Assembly (NCBI RefSeq): GCF_010548275.1
Contig: NZ_JAAGLT010000047.1
Span: 1 to 46,634, forward strand
From: Streptomyces sp. SID12488
GTDB taxonomy: Bacteria > Actinomycetota > Actinomycetes > Streptomycetales > Streptomycetaceae
DNA length: 46,634 nt
Direction: 5' to 3'
The position numbers and the translations under genes are program-made. Of this stretch, positions 6,991-15,989 are shown piece by piece. Numbering within the stretch: the first letter of the stretch is position 1; every line of letters starts with the position of its first letter. Under the pieces are notes generated by a model. The model had not been told where the DNA came from, made no database searches, and was given only the letters and a program-made list of their open reading frames with translations.

Positions 6991-7359
6991 ATGGAGCCGC
7001 TTTCTTTGATCGCTACCGCCGTCATGGCCGGTGCGGCCGTCGGTCTGAGGAATACCGCGAGTGACGCGGTCAGGGATCTCTACGCGGGCCTGAAGAGAAG
7101 GATGAGCAACCAGGACGCCGAGCGCTTACCTGCCACGTCGGCTCTCGAGGGCGCCGACGAAGAAGCCGGGGAACCGGAGAGCACGGACGAAGTCGCGGCG
7201 CAGGATGCGCCTGAGACGCGCACTACCGACCCGGCCGGTGCCCGGGGAACGTCCGGCGGACATCACGTCGCCGTCATAGACAGTGAGGGCATCGTTGTGG
7301 GAGACCACACCAGGACGCAAATGACCTTCAACGGCAAGAAGAGCCGGAAACGGCGCTGA
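6991..7359 (+). CDS. Module A, small protein: hydrophobic helix plus amyloid-like C-terminal motif
   Basis: This is a 122-residue product. The N-terminus MEPLSLIATAVMAGAAVG, then ASDAVRDLYAGLKRRM, parallels the first gene of module B (24081) and resembles hydrophobic, glycine/alanine-rich N-terminal domains (Bell-like) of small proteins encoded near bacterial NLRs. A disordered acidic linker follows (about 45-85), and the C-terminus holds IDSEGIVVGDHTRTQMTFNG, a V-V-G-D motif related to the GVQIGD motifs of the next gene. Role as a membrane-acting partner or effector joined to its neighbour by motif assembly is inferred. It lies 41 bp upstream of the next gene. Confidence 0.65.
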   Translation: MEPLSLIATAVMAGAAVGLRNTASDAVRDLYAGLKRRMSNQDAERLPATSALEGADEEAGEPESTDEVAAQDAPETRTTDPAGARGTSGGHHVAVIDSEGIVVGDHTRTQMTFNGKKSRKRR

Positions 7360-7400
7360 AGACGTCCTTGGGTTTCGACTGCATGCGGGAAGGGATCGCC

Positions 7401-9002
7401 GTGCGCGTGATCGGTGCTGTCCTCGGGGTGATCGTGGTCGTGCGGCTCGGTGCATGGGCATGGTCGGCCGCCGGCCGGGCCTGGCATGCCTTCATGTCGG
7501 CCCTGCTGGATGCCCTGATACACGTTGGGTTGGCCGTCGGAGTCCTGTGCACGGCGGTGGTCGTCCTGTTCGTCGCCGGTTTGGTCGTGAGCGCGTTCCA
7601 CGAAGCGCTGACGTCACGGCGTAAGAGGCGTACGTCGCCACAGCGACGCCCGGTTACGGCCGAGCCGGACGCCGTCCCGCAGACCCCTTCAGCTCCCGCG
7701 ACGACTGGTCCGGTAACGCCGGTCATCACGGGCACCCCCATCTACGGTCCCGACACCTCAAACAGTTCCGAGACCACGCCCATGCCGGACACACCGGTCA
7801 TCCTCATCATCGGCATCCCGGACACACCAACCACCCTCATGATCGCGGTCCCCGCGTCATCACCGACTTCCCGAGGCAAGCGCGCCACACCACCGACCAC
7901 TTCGTTCCCACGGGACGATGCCGACGTCACTCGCGGGCGAAAGGTCCCTTCCCCCGGTGGCTCCCGGCCCCCGCGCCCCGTTCCCGCGCGCCCCAGCCGT
8001 ACGCTAGACAACGCGGCGGCTGGCCAACAGGCACCAGCTCAGCAGGTCTGCTCGACAGACCTGGAGCAAGCCAGTCCGGACGAGCCGGTTCCACCAGTCC
8101 TGATGCTGGAAAACTGCCGCGGCATACAGATAGGCGATCGCACCAAGAAGTACGTGCTGTATGAATACCGCGTTCAGGCCCCCGCACCCCAACTCGCCAC
8201 ACTGCTGCGCCGAGCAGACATCCGTGAGGACCTGGTCCGCCTGTGGCTGTCCCCCGGAGACGATGCCCGACGCGCAGCAGTGGTCAACAAGCTGTGTCAG
8301 GGACGTCCGTATCACCTGGTGCCCCGTGCCGCCCTCGACCTGGGTTCCGCACGGCGGCCGGGCTCCGCCCACACCTCACGTCCCTCGTCGCCAGACGTTC
8401 GCCTGCGGACAGTCCAAAGCCCCGACGGACCGGTCGTCATCCGCCGCTCAGAAGGAGTACAGATCGGCGACCGCACACGCCAGGACTGCCACTTCGTCTA
8501 CCAGTGCAAGGGGCCGCGGATGGACACCCGCGAGCTGTTCGCCGCTTCGCCTTCCACTGCCTCCGCCCTTGTGGACGCCCTCATCAGCCGTAGCAAGTCC
8601 GTCGACACGGAACCTTTTCAGGCGGCGTTCACCGACGCTCTGCGGGACTGTCCGGTGTCGTCCTCCGAGCGGGGCACCGTGACCCGGACGCCCTCCACCA
8701 CCGTCGTCGACGGCGTGGACGGCGTCAGCTACGGACGGAAGAACAAGATGACCGTCGATAGCGCCATCGACCCCGTGGTGTCGGCCCGGCGCGTGCACAG
8801 GGAGGTGGTGCGGCAGCAGCACGCCGTCCAGCGTTATGCCGAACGTCAGATGCGCTCCGCCCCGCCGGATAGCCGGCCGAGTGTCAGTGACACAGCGAGC
8901 GATCTCGACCGGACGGCATGGCGTCCTCAGCATCGGTACGAGTCACCGTCGGAGCGCGGCCCCGACCGGGACTTTCCCTCAGCACCCGGCATGTCGTTCT
9001 GA
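7401..9002 (+). CDS. Module A, large membrane protein with three GVQIGD-type motifs
   Basis: I chose GTG 7401 (VRVIGAVLGVIVVVRLGAW) because GGAAGGGA lies at the right distance and the start then aligns with the paralogue at 24494; ATG 7383 is an alternative. The 533-residue protein has two transmembrane helices (about 3-25 and 35-65) and a long Pro/Thr-rich disordered linker (70-230). Three repeats then each start with a short motif, CRGIQIGDRTKKY (near residue 242), SEGVQIGDRTRQD (near 353) and VDGVSYGRKNKM (near 442); the first two are followed by about 55 helical residues. The motif core resembles RHIM-type amyloid motifs of eukaryotic necrosome proteins and their bacterial relatives. Function unknown; signalling by amyloid templating at the membrane is inferred. 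Confidence 0.7.
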   Translation: MRVIGAVLGVIVVVRLGAWAWSAAGRAWHAFMSALLDALIHVGLAVGVLCTAVVVLFVAGLVVSAFHEALTSRRKRRTSPQRRPVTAEPDAVPQTPSAPATTGPVTPVITGTPIYGPDTSNSSETTPMPDTPVILIIGIPDTPTTLMIAVPASSPTSRGKRATPPTTSFPRDDADVTRGRKVPSPGGSRPPRPVPARPSRTLDNAAAGQQAPAQQVCSTDLEQASPDEPVPPVLMLENCRGIQIGDRTKKYVLYEYRVQAPAPQLATLLRRADIREDLVRLWLSPGDDARRAAVVNKLCQGRPYHLVPRAALDLGSARRPGSAHTSRPSSPDVRLRTVQSPDGPVVIRRSEGVQIGDRTRQDCHFVYQCKGPRMDTRELFAASPSTASALVDALISRSKSVDTEPFQAAFTDALRDCPVSSSERGTVTRTPSTTVVDGVDGVSYGRKNKMTVDSAIDPVVSARRVHREVVRQQHAVQRYAERQMRSAPPDSRPSVSDTASDLDRTAWRPQHRYESPSERGPDRDFPSAPGMSF

Positions 9003-9249
9003 AGATGGGCGCCGACGGCCTGCCGACCTGGTCGCCACGTCACCGCCCGGCCTCGGTGAATGAGCGTCCCTCGGATTCTTGGGCCGTCCCGCCGCCCGTG
9101 TGCCTTCGCTCCACTGCTTGATGAGCTCGGACAGCGTCATGGGCGGGGCGAGCACGTCATGCAGGGTGTGGACGCGGGCCTTCGCTGGTTGTCGCGCTCC
9201 GACGATAGCTGAGTGCCACCAGGCGTTGATCAACAACTCTGAGCACCAA

Positions 9250-9292
9250 AGCGGCCAACTGAAGCACTCAATGGCCAACTGGAGCGCTCAGT
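9250..9292. repeat. Two 20-bp direct repeats, possible transposon end
   Basis: GGCCAACTGAAGCACTCAAT at 9252 is followed at once by GGCCAACTGGAGCGCTCAGT at 9272, and CTCTGAGCACCAAAGC just before resembles a third, weaker copy. Short multiple repeats of this kind occur at the ends of IS21-type elements. No transposase remains in 9003-9328 that I can identify; a minus-strand reading around 9040-9200 (VHTLHDVLAPPMTLSELIKQ) may be a coding remnant of unknown origin. Confidence 0.4.
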
Positions 9293-9328
9293 CACAACCG
9301 GGGACGAGGCGCTGACGTGGGGCTGGAG

Positions 9329-9886
9329 CTACAGCTCGATGTCGAGCCGTTCCACGTCGGTGAACTCCACGCCCAGCCCGTGCGCACGGCTGTTGTTGGC
9401 GCGGAAGTACATCTGCGCGAGGCCGTCGGCCGCGATCTGCTGGAGCTGCTGCTCGTTGGCGCCCTGCTCGCGGGCGGTGAACAGGCGGTCGGCCCACTGG
9501 GGCGGCAGGGCCTGGGTGATGTCGCGGATCCGGGCGTCTTCGGTCGTATCCCCGGCGGCTTCGAATCCGAAGCGGGCGCGGGTGGAGACGACCAGCCCGC
9601 CCGTGGACGCCGCTTTCTTCCGCGCCTTCGCGCGGATCTGCGGCTGCCACCTCTTCTTGACCTCGCGCTCCAGGCGGCCTCGGAGATCCTGGCGGGGCCG
9701 CTTGAGCTTGCCCGCGACGTACCGCTCCACGGTGCGCTGGGAGATCCCGAGCGCCTGGGCTGCGGCCTTGGTGCCCTTGAGCTGTTTGACCAGGTACTTC
9801 ATCTGCGCCTGGGCGCTCTGCGGGATGCGGCGGGTGAATGCCCCCTCCAGCGCGCGGTCCAGGCTGTCCCCGAGTGAGTCGGCCAT
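9329..9886 (-). CDS. tpg: Telomere terminal protein Tpg
   Basis: Tpg is covalently attached to the 5' ends of linear Streptomyces replicons and primes end patching. This 185-residue protein has the family's length and landmarks: an N-terminal DRALEGAFTRRIPQSAQAQM, an HTH (KAAAQALGISQRTVERYVAG, about residues 40-60), the basic RWQPQIRAKARKKAASTGGL, then RARFGFEAAGDTTEDARIRD and the C-terminal AADGLAQMYFRANNSRAHGL. It starts 3 bp after the tap stop (TAA-CCC-ATG). It looks intact and of the archetypal class. Presence with tap implies that the replicon, or the element from which this came, is linear. Confidence 0.93.
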   Translation of the reverse strand: MADSLGDSLDRALEGAFTRRIPQSAQAQMKYLVKQLKGTKAAAQALGISQRTVERYVAGKLKRPRQDLRGRLEREVKKRWQPQIRAKARKKAASTGGLVVSTRARFGFEAAGDTTEDARIRDITQALPPQWADRLFTAREQGANEQQLQQIAADGLAQMYFRANNSRAHGLGVEFTDVERLDIEL

Positions 9887-9889
9887 GGG

Positions 9890-12124
9890 TTACTCCCCTT
9901 CTCCGGCGCTCTGGTCGGTCTTGATGAGGTTGGAGAGGTTGAAGACGCCGCCGCGTTCCTCGAACTGCTGCTCTGCCCACAGCACCGTTTGGGTGCCCTG
10001 GTGCTTGACCATGCCGGGCGAGACCCCCAGCCGGAACGTGCCCGGTACGGGCTTGCCTTCGTCGGTGAGCGGCAGGATGTCCAGCGGGGACGGGCCGGGC
10101 GAGGGGTAGACGATGGCGTCGGTGCCGATGGAGGTCGGGTACAGGTCGGCGGCGGCCGCCGTCTTCATCAGCTTGCGGTGCAGGCCCACGCGCTGGTTGG
10201 CCAGCACGGCGGCCCGGATGTCGGGGCGCCACGTCTCCCGCTTCAGCGCCGGGTATTCCTCGTAGTACGGGACCTGGCCCCGGCTGCGCTGGCGCAGTTT
10301 GCCGATGCCGCCCTTTGCCGTCGCCTTGATCGCGGTTTCCAGCAGCGCCATCGTCGGGTCGGCCTGCTTGCGCTGCGCCATCGCCTCGAGGAATTCCTGG
10401 CCGGTGAGGTCGGTGGTGACGCCCATGTCGGCCATCGTCTCCACGTACGCGTCGCGCAGCCGCTTGTACCAGGAGTCCAGATAGCGGCCGATCTGGGTAC
10501 GCACGTGCGCCTCGATCGGCGCGACGTCGAAGCCGAGCTCCACCGCGTAGGCGACGGTCGGGGTGGCGTACCAGGCCGGGCCGGTGGGCCGCTCACCCTT
10601 CGGCGTGAACGGGCTCGGCAGCCGGTCCCCGTCGACGGTGCGGCCGTTGATACGGACGCGGGACAGGTCGACGTGGGAGAGGTCGACCAGCCATGAGCCA
10701 GGCAGCGACGCGTCGAACGTCGGGTTGCCGGTCAGGTGGGTCGGTCCGTTCAGCCCGACGGTGAGGCTGTTCGCGGCCGCGGCGAACGACATGTTGATGT
10801 CGACCGCGACCAGGTACGGGTTCGCGCACTCCTCATCGGTCAGCGGCCGGCACCAGTCGTAGGGCTCCTCCATCAGCATCTCTGCCGGGGTCCGCAGGTG
10901 GTGGCGCTCGAACCGGCCCTTCAGCTTCGGGTGTTCGTCGGGGACCTCGCACTCCACCACGTCGTACCGGGCGGTGAGCGCGTCGTCGTTGAAGGCGGCC
11001 TTGAACTCGCCGGTCGCCTCGTCCTTCTGCGCACGGGTCGGCGGGCGCAGGGCGACCATCAGCTCCAGACCGGTCGTCGCGGTGCTGCCGCGCGGCGTCA
11101 TCACCCGCGCCGCGTACAGACCGAGGTAGCGGGCGAGGTCAGCCGGATGCATCGTCAGCAGCAGCTGCGGGTCGTTCTTCGTGCCCCACTCCCGGGTGTC
11201 CAACGCGTTCCAGGACAGGATGCACAGCTGGACACAGCGCCGCCGGGAGCCCTCGGGCTCACGGAAGACGCGGGCCCACGGACCGAGGCCGCGCTGGGTG
11301 AGCTGAAGGCCGGCCTTGGCGATCTGCTTGACCACCTTGTGGCTGTCCGGCAGCCGGCTCGCATGCCGCTCCTCCTCCGACAGGGCGATCGGCAGGCCGT
11401 AGCGCTCCAGCGCGGCCGGGGTGAGGACGAGGATCGGGTCGGCGTCGCGGCCGTTGCGGTGCAGCCGGGCCTGCCCGAGCCGGGCTTCTGCCAGCGTCCA
11501 GTCGACCAGCGCCGGGATCGTCTTGGCGGGCACGTCCAGGACCAGGCCGCCGACGCAGTACGCCGACACCTGCCCGTCCTCGCAGTCGATGACCGCGAGC
11601 GGGCCGCTCTCGAAACGCGGGTCCACGGCGGCGGCCGGCGCCGTGGTCTTCTTCGCCACCGCCTTCTTCGCACCCGGGCGCCGCGACGACGCGGCCGCCG
11701 GCTCGCTGCGGCTCGCTCTCGGACGCGGCGCCGCCTTGGGCGCCGGCGCTTCCGGCGCCGGAAGGTCAACCGGGACCTTCGGCGGGGGCACGTCTCCCCC
11801 ATCGCCGGTCTGCCCGATCGTCTCCGCGAAGTCCGGCATCGGCGGCGGCTTGTACGGGTCAGGAGTCGGGGCGGGGAACCGCACGGCGAGGCCCTCCAGG
11901 AGCCTGGCGTAGGCGGCGCGCTTCGGCGGCCGCGGCTCGGTCCGCCCGGTCTCCCAGTTCCCCACCGCCTCCCGACGGGCGTCCAGCGCCGTAGCGATCT
12001 GCGCCTGACTCAGGCCAGCGGCCTCACGCAGACGCTTGCGCTCCGCGGGGACCGGCAGATCATCCTGCGCGACTTGCTCCAGCAGCGCATCGACGGCGCT
12101 GAACAGCTCGTTCTCAGTGGACAC
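9890..12124 (-). CDS. tap: Telomere-associated protein Tap
   Basis: Tap binds the folded telomeric 3' overhang and recruits Tpg. I place the start at GTG 12124 (MSTENELFSAVDALLEQV), because GGAGG lies 8 nt upstream; an in-frame start at 12163 would ignore it. The 744-residue product has an XRE-type HTH at about 28-75 (LREAAGLSQAQIATALDAR, then NWETGRTEPRPPKRAAYARL), a Pro/Ala-rich linker (about 90-180), and a long conserved body with PLAVIDCEDGQVSAYCVGG, LQLTQRGLGPWARVFREPEG and FVAL-type core segments. The order tap-tpg, tightly spaced, is the canonical operon. Length agrees with known Tap proteins (about 740 residues). Confidence 0.92.
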   Translation of the reverse strand: MSTENELFSAVDALLEQVAQDDLPVPAERKRLREAAGLSQAQIATALDARREAVGNWETGRTEPRPPKRAAYARLLEGLAVRFPAPTPDPYKPPPMPDFAETIGQTGDGGDVPPPKVPVDLPAPEAPAPKAAPRPRASRSEPAAASSRRPGAKKAVAKKTTAPAAAVDPRFESGPLAVIDCEDGQVSAYCVGGLVLDVPAKTIPALVDWTLAEARLGQARLHRNGRDADPILVLTPAALERYGLPIALSEEERHASRLPDSHKVVKQIAKAGLQLTQRGLGPWARVFREPEGSRRRCVQLCILSWNALDTREWGTKNDPQLLLTMHPADLARYLGLYAARVMTPRGSTATTGLELMVALRPPTRAQKDEATGEFKAAFNDDALTARYDVVECEVPDEHPKLKGRFERHHLRTPAEMLMEEPYDWCRPLTDEECANPYLVAVDINMSFAAAANSLTVGLNGPTHLTGNPTFDASLPGSWLVDLSHVDLSRVRINGRTVDGDRLPSPFTPKGERPTGPAWYATPTVAYAVELGFDVAPIEAHVRTQIGRYLDSWYKRLRDAYVETMADMGVTTDLTGQEFLEAMAQRKQADPTMALLETAIKATAKGGIGKLRQRSRGQVPYYEEYPALKRETWRPDIRAAVLANQRVGLHRKLMKTAAAADLYPTSIGTDAIVYPSPGPSPLDILPLTDEGKPVPGTFRLGVSPGMVKHQGTQTVLWAEQQFEERGGVFNLSNLIKTDQSAGEGE

Positions 12125-12154
12125 AGAGGTCACCTCCAATAGACAACATACCCG

Positions 12155-12198
12155 ATCGCACATTAATTCGCGCCCTCAATCGCGCATAGATCGCGCAC
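12155..12198. promoter_or_regulatory. Three direct repeats upstream of tap
   Basis: ATCGCACAT at 12155, ATCGCGCAT at 12179 and ATCGCGCACAT at 12190 lie 24 and 11 bp apart, about two turns and one turn of the helix, 30-75 bp upstream of the tap start. They could be an operator for the HTH domain of Tap (autoregulation) or for another regulator. The surrounding 12125-12304 contains no gene. Confidence 0.4.
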
Positions 12199-12304
12199 AT
12201 GATTGAAGTGCAACACACGGGCGGGTAAGCGGCGCAACGGCTGTTCGTACGACCGAGATTTTTACTTGGCGGACGAGCGCAGTAGTTGTCGGACGCCGTC
12301 AACG

Positions 12305-12640
12305 TCAGCGGCAGGTGTCAGCGCTGGGTGACGGCTCGGGAAGCATCCGCAGGCTGTAGAGCACGTTGTCGTGGAAGCGGTCGATGATGTCGCCGCGGGT
12401 GACCATCTCGGCGGCGGTGAGGTCCTTCGAGGGCCTGGCGCTGGGCGGCGTCGCGGGGGTCGATTCCGCCGTCGACCCAGATGCGGAGGAGGACCTCGGC
12501 CTCGGCGGGCTGGATGGGGCCGCGGATGTCGGGGCGGGGGTTCTTCCGCCCGGTGACGGCGTCGACCTGGTGAGGGGCGAGGACGTCGAGGCGCGGTGTG
12601 GCGGTGTATGCCGCAGGACGAGCGCACCGCCGGTGTAGCG
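12305..12640 (-). pseudogene. Frameshifted relic of an unknown gene upstream of tap
   Basis: One minus-strand frame reads PRLDVLAPHQVDAVTGRKNP, then IQPAEAEVLLRIWVDGGIDP and RQAL. Removing one base near 12429 lets it continue as KDLTAAEMVTRGDIIDRFHD and NVLYSLRMLPEPSP to a TGA at 12307-12305. The two halves make a coherent helical protein only when joined, so this is a frameshifted gene or a truncated one. Family not recognised. The 5' limit near 12640 is uncertain. Confidence 0.45.
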
Positions 12641-12760
12641 GCGTCCCGCTCAATGAGGGCGTCTCGATGGATGCGCGTCGAGTGGCGGAGGAACGGGTCC
12701 AGCCATGCCGAGAGCGTCTGCCACATGGCAGGAAGCCGGCAGGCTCGCGATCCTGGGGCT

Positions 12761-15250
12761 ATGTCCAATGTGACGGAGATCCGCGTGCACGGCGTCAGCG
12801 GGACGCCCCCGGAGAGTCTGCTGGAGGTTGTCGATCTCAGGCAGGTCGACGGGGATGACACCGCACGATTCCTGCAGCGCTCAGTGCCGCCGCCCGAACC
12901 GCCCGTGAGAGAGGCATTTCACTGGGGGAACATGACCTCCGGGTCGATCCTCAAGGCCATGTGGCTGCTGCTCGCGCCGTTCGGACTGATCAATCTGGCC
13001 CGCTACACCCTCCCCATGGCCGTCACGACTCCCGGAGTCGCCGACACAGAGCAGAAACGCTGGGCGCGTGTAACCGCCGACGTCTTGCTGCGGCTGCTCG
13101 GCCTCGTACTGACCCTGCTGCTCACCGCAGCGGTCGCCTTCGTCGCGCTCGACCTCATCGCGTGGCAATGCGGCAACAGCATCCGCTGCGTCGCCGACAA
13201 CAGCTGGCTGCCCTTCTCCGACAAACACCCCTCAAGCTGGCGGCTGCGCATGCTCCTGGGCGTCGCGCCACCAGTCGCACTGACCATGCTGCTGGTTCAG
13301 TTCGGCCGTCAGGTCTACCTCTATCCACCCCGGGTGACGCCGGCACCTGGCGCAGCGCAGCCACCGATGGAGTGGCTGGACGGCGTGGGCGCCCTCGCTC
13401 AGAAGGAGTTCTGGGCCGCGTCGCCGCGCGCCCCCATGCTGCGGCTCTTTCACACCACTGCCTGCGTTGCCCTGCTCTCCATGCTCGTCGCCTTCGCCCT
13501 GATCAAACCGGTCGCCGGGCTGCGCGGCGGCGACGAGTGGGTGGACGAGGTTCTCTGGGCTCTGTTCGGGGCCGCCGCGCTGATCGGACTGCTTTGCACC
13601 GGCTGGACGGCATGGGGCTACCACCCCAAGGGCGACCGGCTCAGATCCGATCCCACCAGCAACGACGCCATCCAGATCCCGTGGGCCTTCCGCGTGGTCC
13701 GCTGGCTCACTTGGGGCGTGCTGCTCGCCGTGTTGGTGATCGCCTTCTTCTTCGGACCGCGCTACTCCTCTCGGGGCACAGGTCTGCTGCCTGTCCATCT
13801 CAGCGGCTTCACCTGGGTGCTCAACCTTCTGTACGCAGCCGCTGCTGTCCTGCTGCTCTTCCTGGTGGGCATCACGTTCCTGCTGAGCCGCCTCATCCCG
13901 GATGCTGCTCCGACAAAACATTTTCGGCGGATGTGGGGCGGCATGGCCTGCCCCACTCTGGCGAGCTTGGCCGTTCTCCTGGCAACCGGCTTCACTGCTG
14001 GCTTCGCGATCCAGATGTCCAGGCTGCTGGGCGACCTCGTACAACCGAAGGAGAACCCCAGCCAGGACAAGGCTCCGCTCGTCCTCCCCGACGTATTCCA
14101 TCTCACCGCTCTGCTGTGGGCGGGCCTTGTGGCCGTCGCCTTTGTATGCGGGCTCTGCCTGTTCTTCTGGTACCTCTTCCCCGGGTTGGGCCGTTCTCTC
14201 AAGGGCCGGATCAGTGACGACTACAACGACGTTTCACCCGCGGACCTACCGGAGCGCACGGTGTCGAAGATCGCCAAGGCATGGCGGCGAGGCTCCCTGA
14301 AGTTCAGGCTGCCTTTCGTCCTGGTGGTCTTGTCGTCCTTCAGCTTCATCTTTTCGCTGGCTCAGGGGTGCCTCGCCGGCCATGCGCTATGGACGCGGTC
14401 CGGCGTGGCGTTTCAGCGAGTGCAAGAGCTGCTCTACGAGCGCGTCTGGTTCGACGTGAAGTTCTTCGGACTGGCCGATGACGTCGGAGCTTGGGCTCTC
14501 ACCGGACTGGCAGCCGCACTGGCGTTCGTCGGCATGCGAGCCTTCCGTGATCCGCGGTGGCAACGCCCAGTCGGTGTGGTGTGGGACCTGCTGGCATTTT
14601 GGCCGCGTCTGGCCCATCCCATCGTGCCTCCCCCGTACGGCGGGCGGGCCGTACTGGCATTGGCCAAGCGCGTCCAGGACAAGACTGGCGGCAGCGGCAG
14701 GGTCGTTCTCTCCGGGCATAGTCAGGGCAGCGTGATCTGTGTAGCCGCCGTACTCCGGGTGGGTGCCGAGACAGCACCGCAGCCGACGACAGGGGCGCAG
14801 CCGCCGTTGTCCCGGGTGGCGTTGCTGACTCACGGTTCGCAGCTCTTGTGGGCATACTCACGGCTGTTCCCTGCGTACCTCGGGGAGCGCCTGTTGCGGG
14901 ACGTGTACGAGAAGAAACTCGAAGGGCGCTGGCGCAACCTGCATCGATGGAGCGACTACCTCGGCGCTCCTGTCCTCGCCCACCCGGTCTCGGGACGGCT
15001 ACGGCCGACACTGGACGACGCTTGGGAATCGATCGACGGGAACAGGCCCGCAATCAACCAGTACGGCACCACAGTGGGCCCTGACATCTGGTACCGCGCC
15101 ATCGGACCGGAGATCCAGCTTCGCGACCCGCACCGGGTCGTCGCCACCGATGGCTACCCTGTGGCTCCGCTGTTGGCGCACAGTTCCTACTACTCCGATC
15201 CGGCCTACGAAGAAATGGTGCAGCAACTGATCAACCAGCTTTCCGGCTGA
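12761..15250 (+). CDS. Polytopic membrane protein with alpha/beta-hydrolase (lipase-like) domain
   Basis: ATG 12761 (MSNVTEIRVHGVSGTPPESL) gives 829 residues; upstream in-frame codons lack conservation signals. The first 20 residues carry an HGVSG loop like the oxyanion loop of lipases. Then come about ten transmembrane segments spread over residues 70-600 (for example LLGLVLTLLLTAAVAFVAL and LLYAAAAVLLLFLVGITFLL). Residues 640-830 return to a hydrolase fold with the nucleophile elbow VVLSGHSQGSV (Ser654). This is a membrane-embedded serine hydrolase in which the first strand and the catalytic core are separated by the membrane domain. Substrate unknown; a lipid or acyl-chain target is inferred. 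A role as the membrane-damaging effector of a conflict system is possible. It stands alone. Confidence 0.75.
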   Translation: MSNVTEIRVHGVSGTPPESLLEVVDLRQVDGDDTARFLQRSVPPPEPPVREAFHWGNMTSGSILKAMWLLLAPFGLINLARYTLPMAVTTPGVADTEQKRWARVTADVLLRLLGLVLTLLLTAAVAFVALDLIAWQCGNSIRCVADNSWLPFSDKHPSSWRLRMLLGVAPPVALTMLLVQFGRQVYLYPPRVTPAPGAAQPPMEWLDGVGALAQKEFWAASPRAPMLRLFHTTACVALLSMLVAFALIKPVAGLRGGDEWVDEVLWALFGAAALIGLLCTGWTAWGYHPKGDRLRSDPTSNDAIQIPWAFRVVRWLTWGVLLAVLVIAFFFGPRYSSRGTGLLPVHLSGFTWVLNLLYAAAAVLLLFLVGITFLLSRLIPDAAPTKHFRRMWGGMACPTLASLAVLLATGFTAGFAIQMSRLLGDLVQPKENPSQDKAPLVLPDVFHLTALLWAGLVAVAFVCGLCLFFWYLFPGLGRSLKGRISDDYNDVSPADLPERTVSKIAKAWRRGSLKFRLPFVLVVLSSFSFIFSLAQGCLAGHALWTRSGVAFQRVQELLYERVWFDVKFFGLADDVGAWALTGLAAALAFVGMRAFRDPRWQRPVGVVWDLLAFWPRLAHPIVPPPYGGRAVLALAKRVQDKTGGSGRVVLSGHSQGSVICVAAVLRVGAETAPQPTTGAQPPLSRVALLTHGSQLLWAYSRLFPAYLGERLLRDVYEKKLEGRWRNLHRWSDYLGAPVLAHPVSGRLRPTLDDAWESIDGNRPAINQYGTTVGPDIWYRAIGPEIQLRDPHRVVATDGYPVAPLLAHSSYYSDPAYEEMVQQLINQLSG

Positions 15251-15989
15251 CGTGTCCAGATCGTCTCCCTCGACAGCCCAACAGAGCCCTCGGGGCCGTA
15301 CGCCGCGACCAGCGCGCCCTTCCCGTGGCAGAACAGACAGCGTGATTGCTCGTCACTTCGAACGACGCCTCGCAAGCGAAATCCGTCGGACTGACCAGCG
15401 CCTGGAGCAGCCCAAGCCCAGCCGATGGAACCCATGTGCTACCGCCCTCGGCATCCGTGGCAGTGAGCTGTGCCGCGGCCCGGGCTCCTATTCGTGACCC
15501 CGGATCATCTAAGCCGTCGCCCACTGACACATGTCATGTCGCCAGCACTGACACCACTCTCGCGTCGTCCGGCAGATCTTGCGGTGGTCGCGGGCTGGCG
15601 CCCCGTCTGGAGCGTCCTTGACCACTTGTCGTCGCGTCGGCGAACGGTGAGGGATCTGCTGGGCATGCGGGATCAGCTGCTGACGATCATGTCGCTACCA
15701 TCAGTCACTCAAGGTGATCAGTGCGGATGCCGGTCTGCTAACTATCGCCCTCCAGATCCGCCAACCAGTTCCCTCCGCAAGCTGGCGACCTGCACCGAAG
15801 AGAGTGGTCTGGAGTGCCGGGCGCAGCATGACGACGGCATAGAACCGGGGCTGCCAGGCTGAGCAGGTCCGGCCCGCAGGGTGATTGGGAGCTCCACCGT
15901 GCCCTGGTGACGTTCTATCCCCGCTCCGGCCTGTTCCAGGGAGCGGAGCCGTACCTGCTCCGTACGTAGGACAACATCCGTCTGGCGAT
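15251..15989. other. Non-coding stretch with a duplicated coding scrap
   Basis: No complete gene is evident. Plus-strand 15891-15969 reads HRALVTFYPRSGLFQGAEPY and then stops; a related copy at 19548-19600 reads GAEPYLRSLANRKDVVARLR in a shifted context. The two scraps flank the HTH-NTPase gene, so they may be remnants of one duplicated gene. The rest (15251-15890) shows no recognisable feature. Confidence 0.35.

Noticed and set aside
10736..12142. 468-residue plus-strand frame opposite tap
   Set aside because: It is Arg/Gly-rich antisense sequence with no domain; tap on the other strand is well supported.
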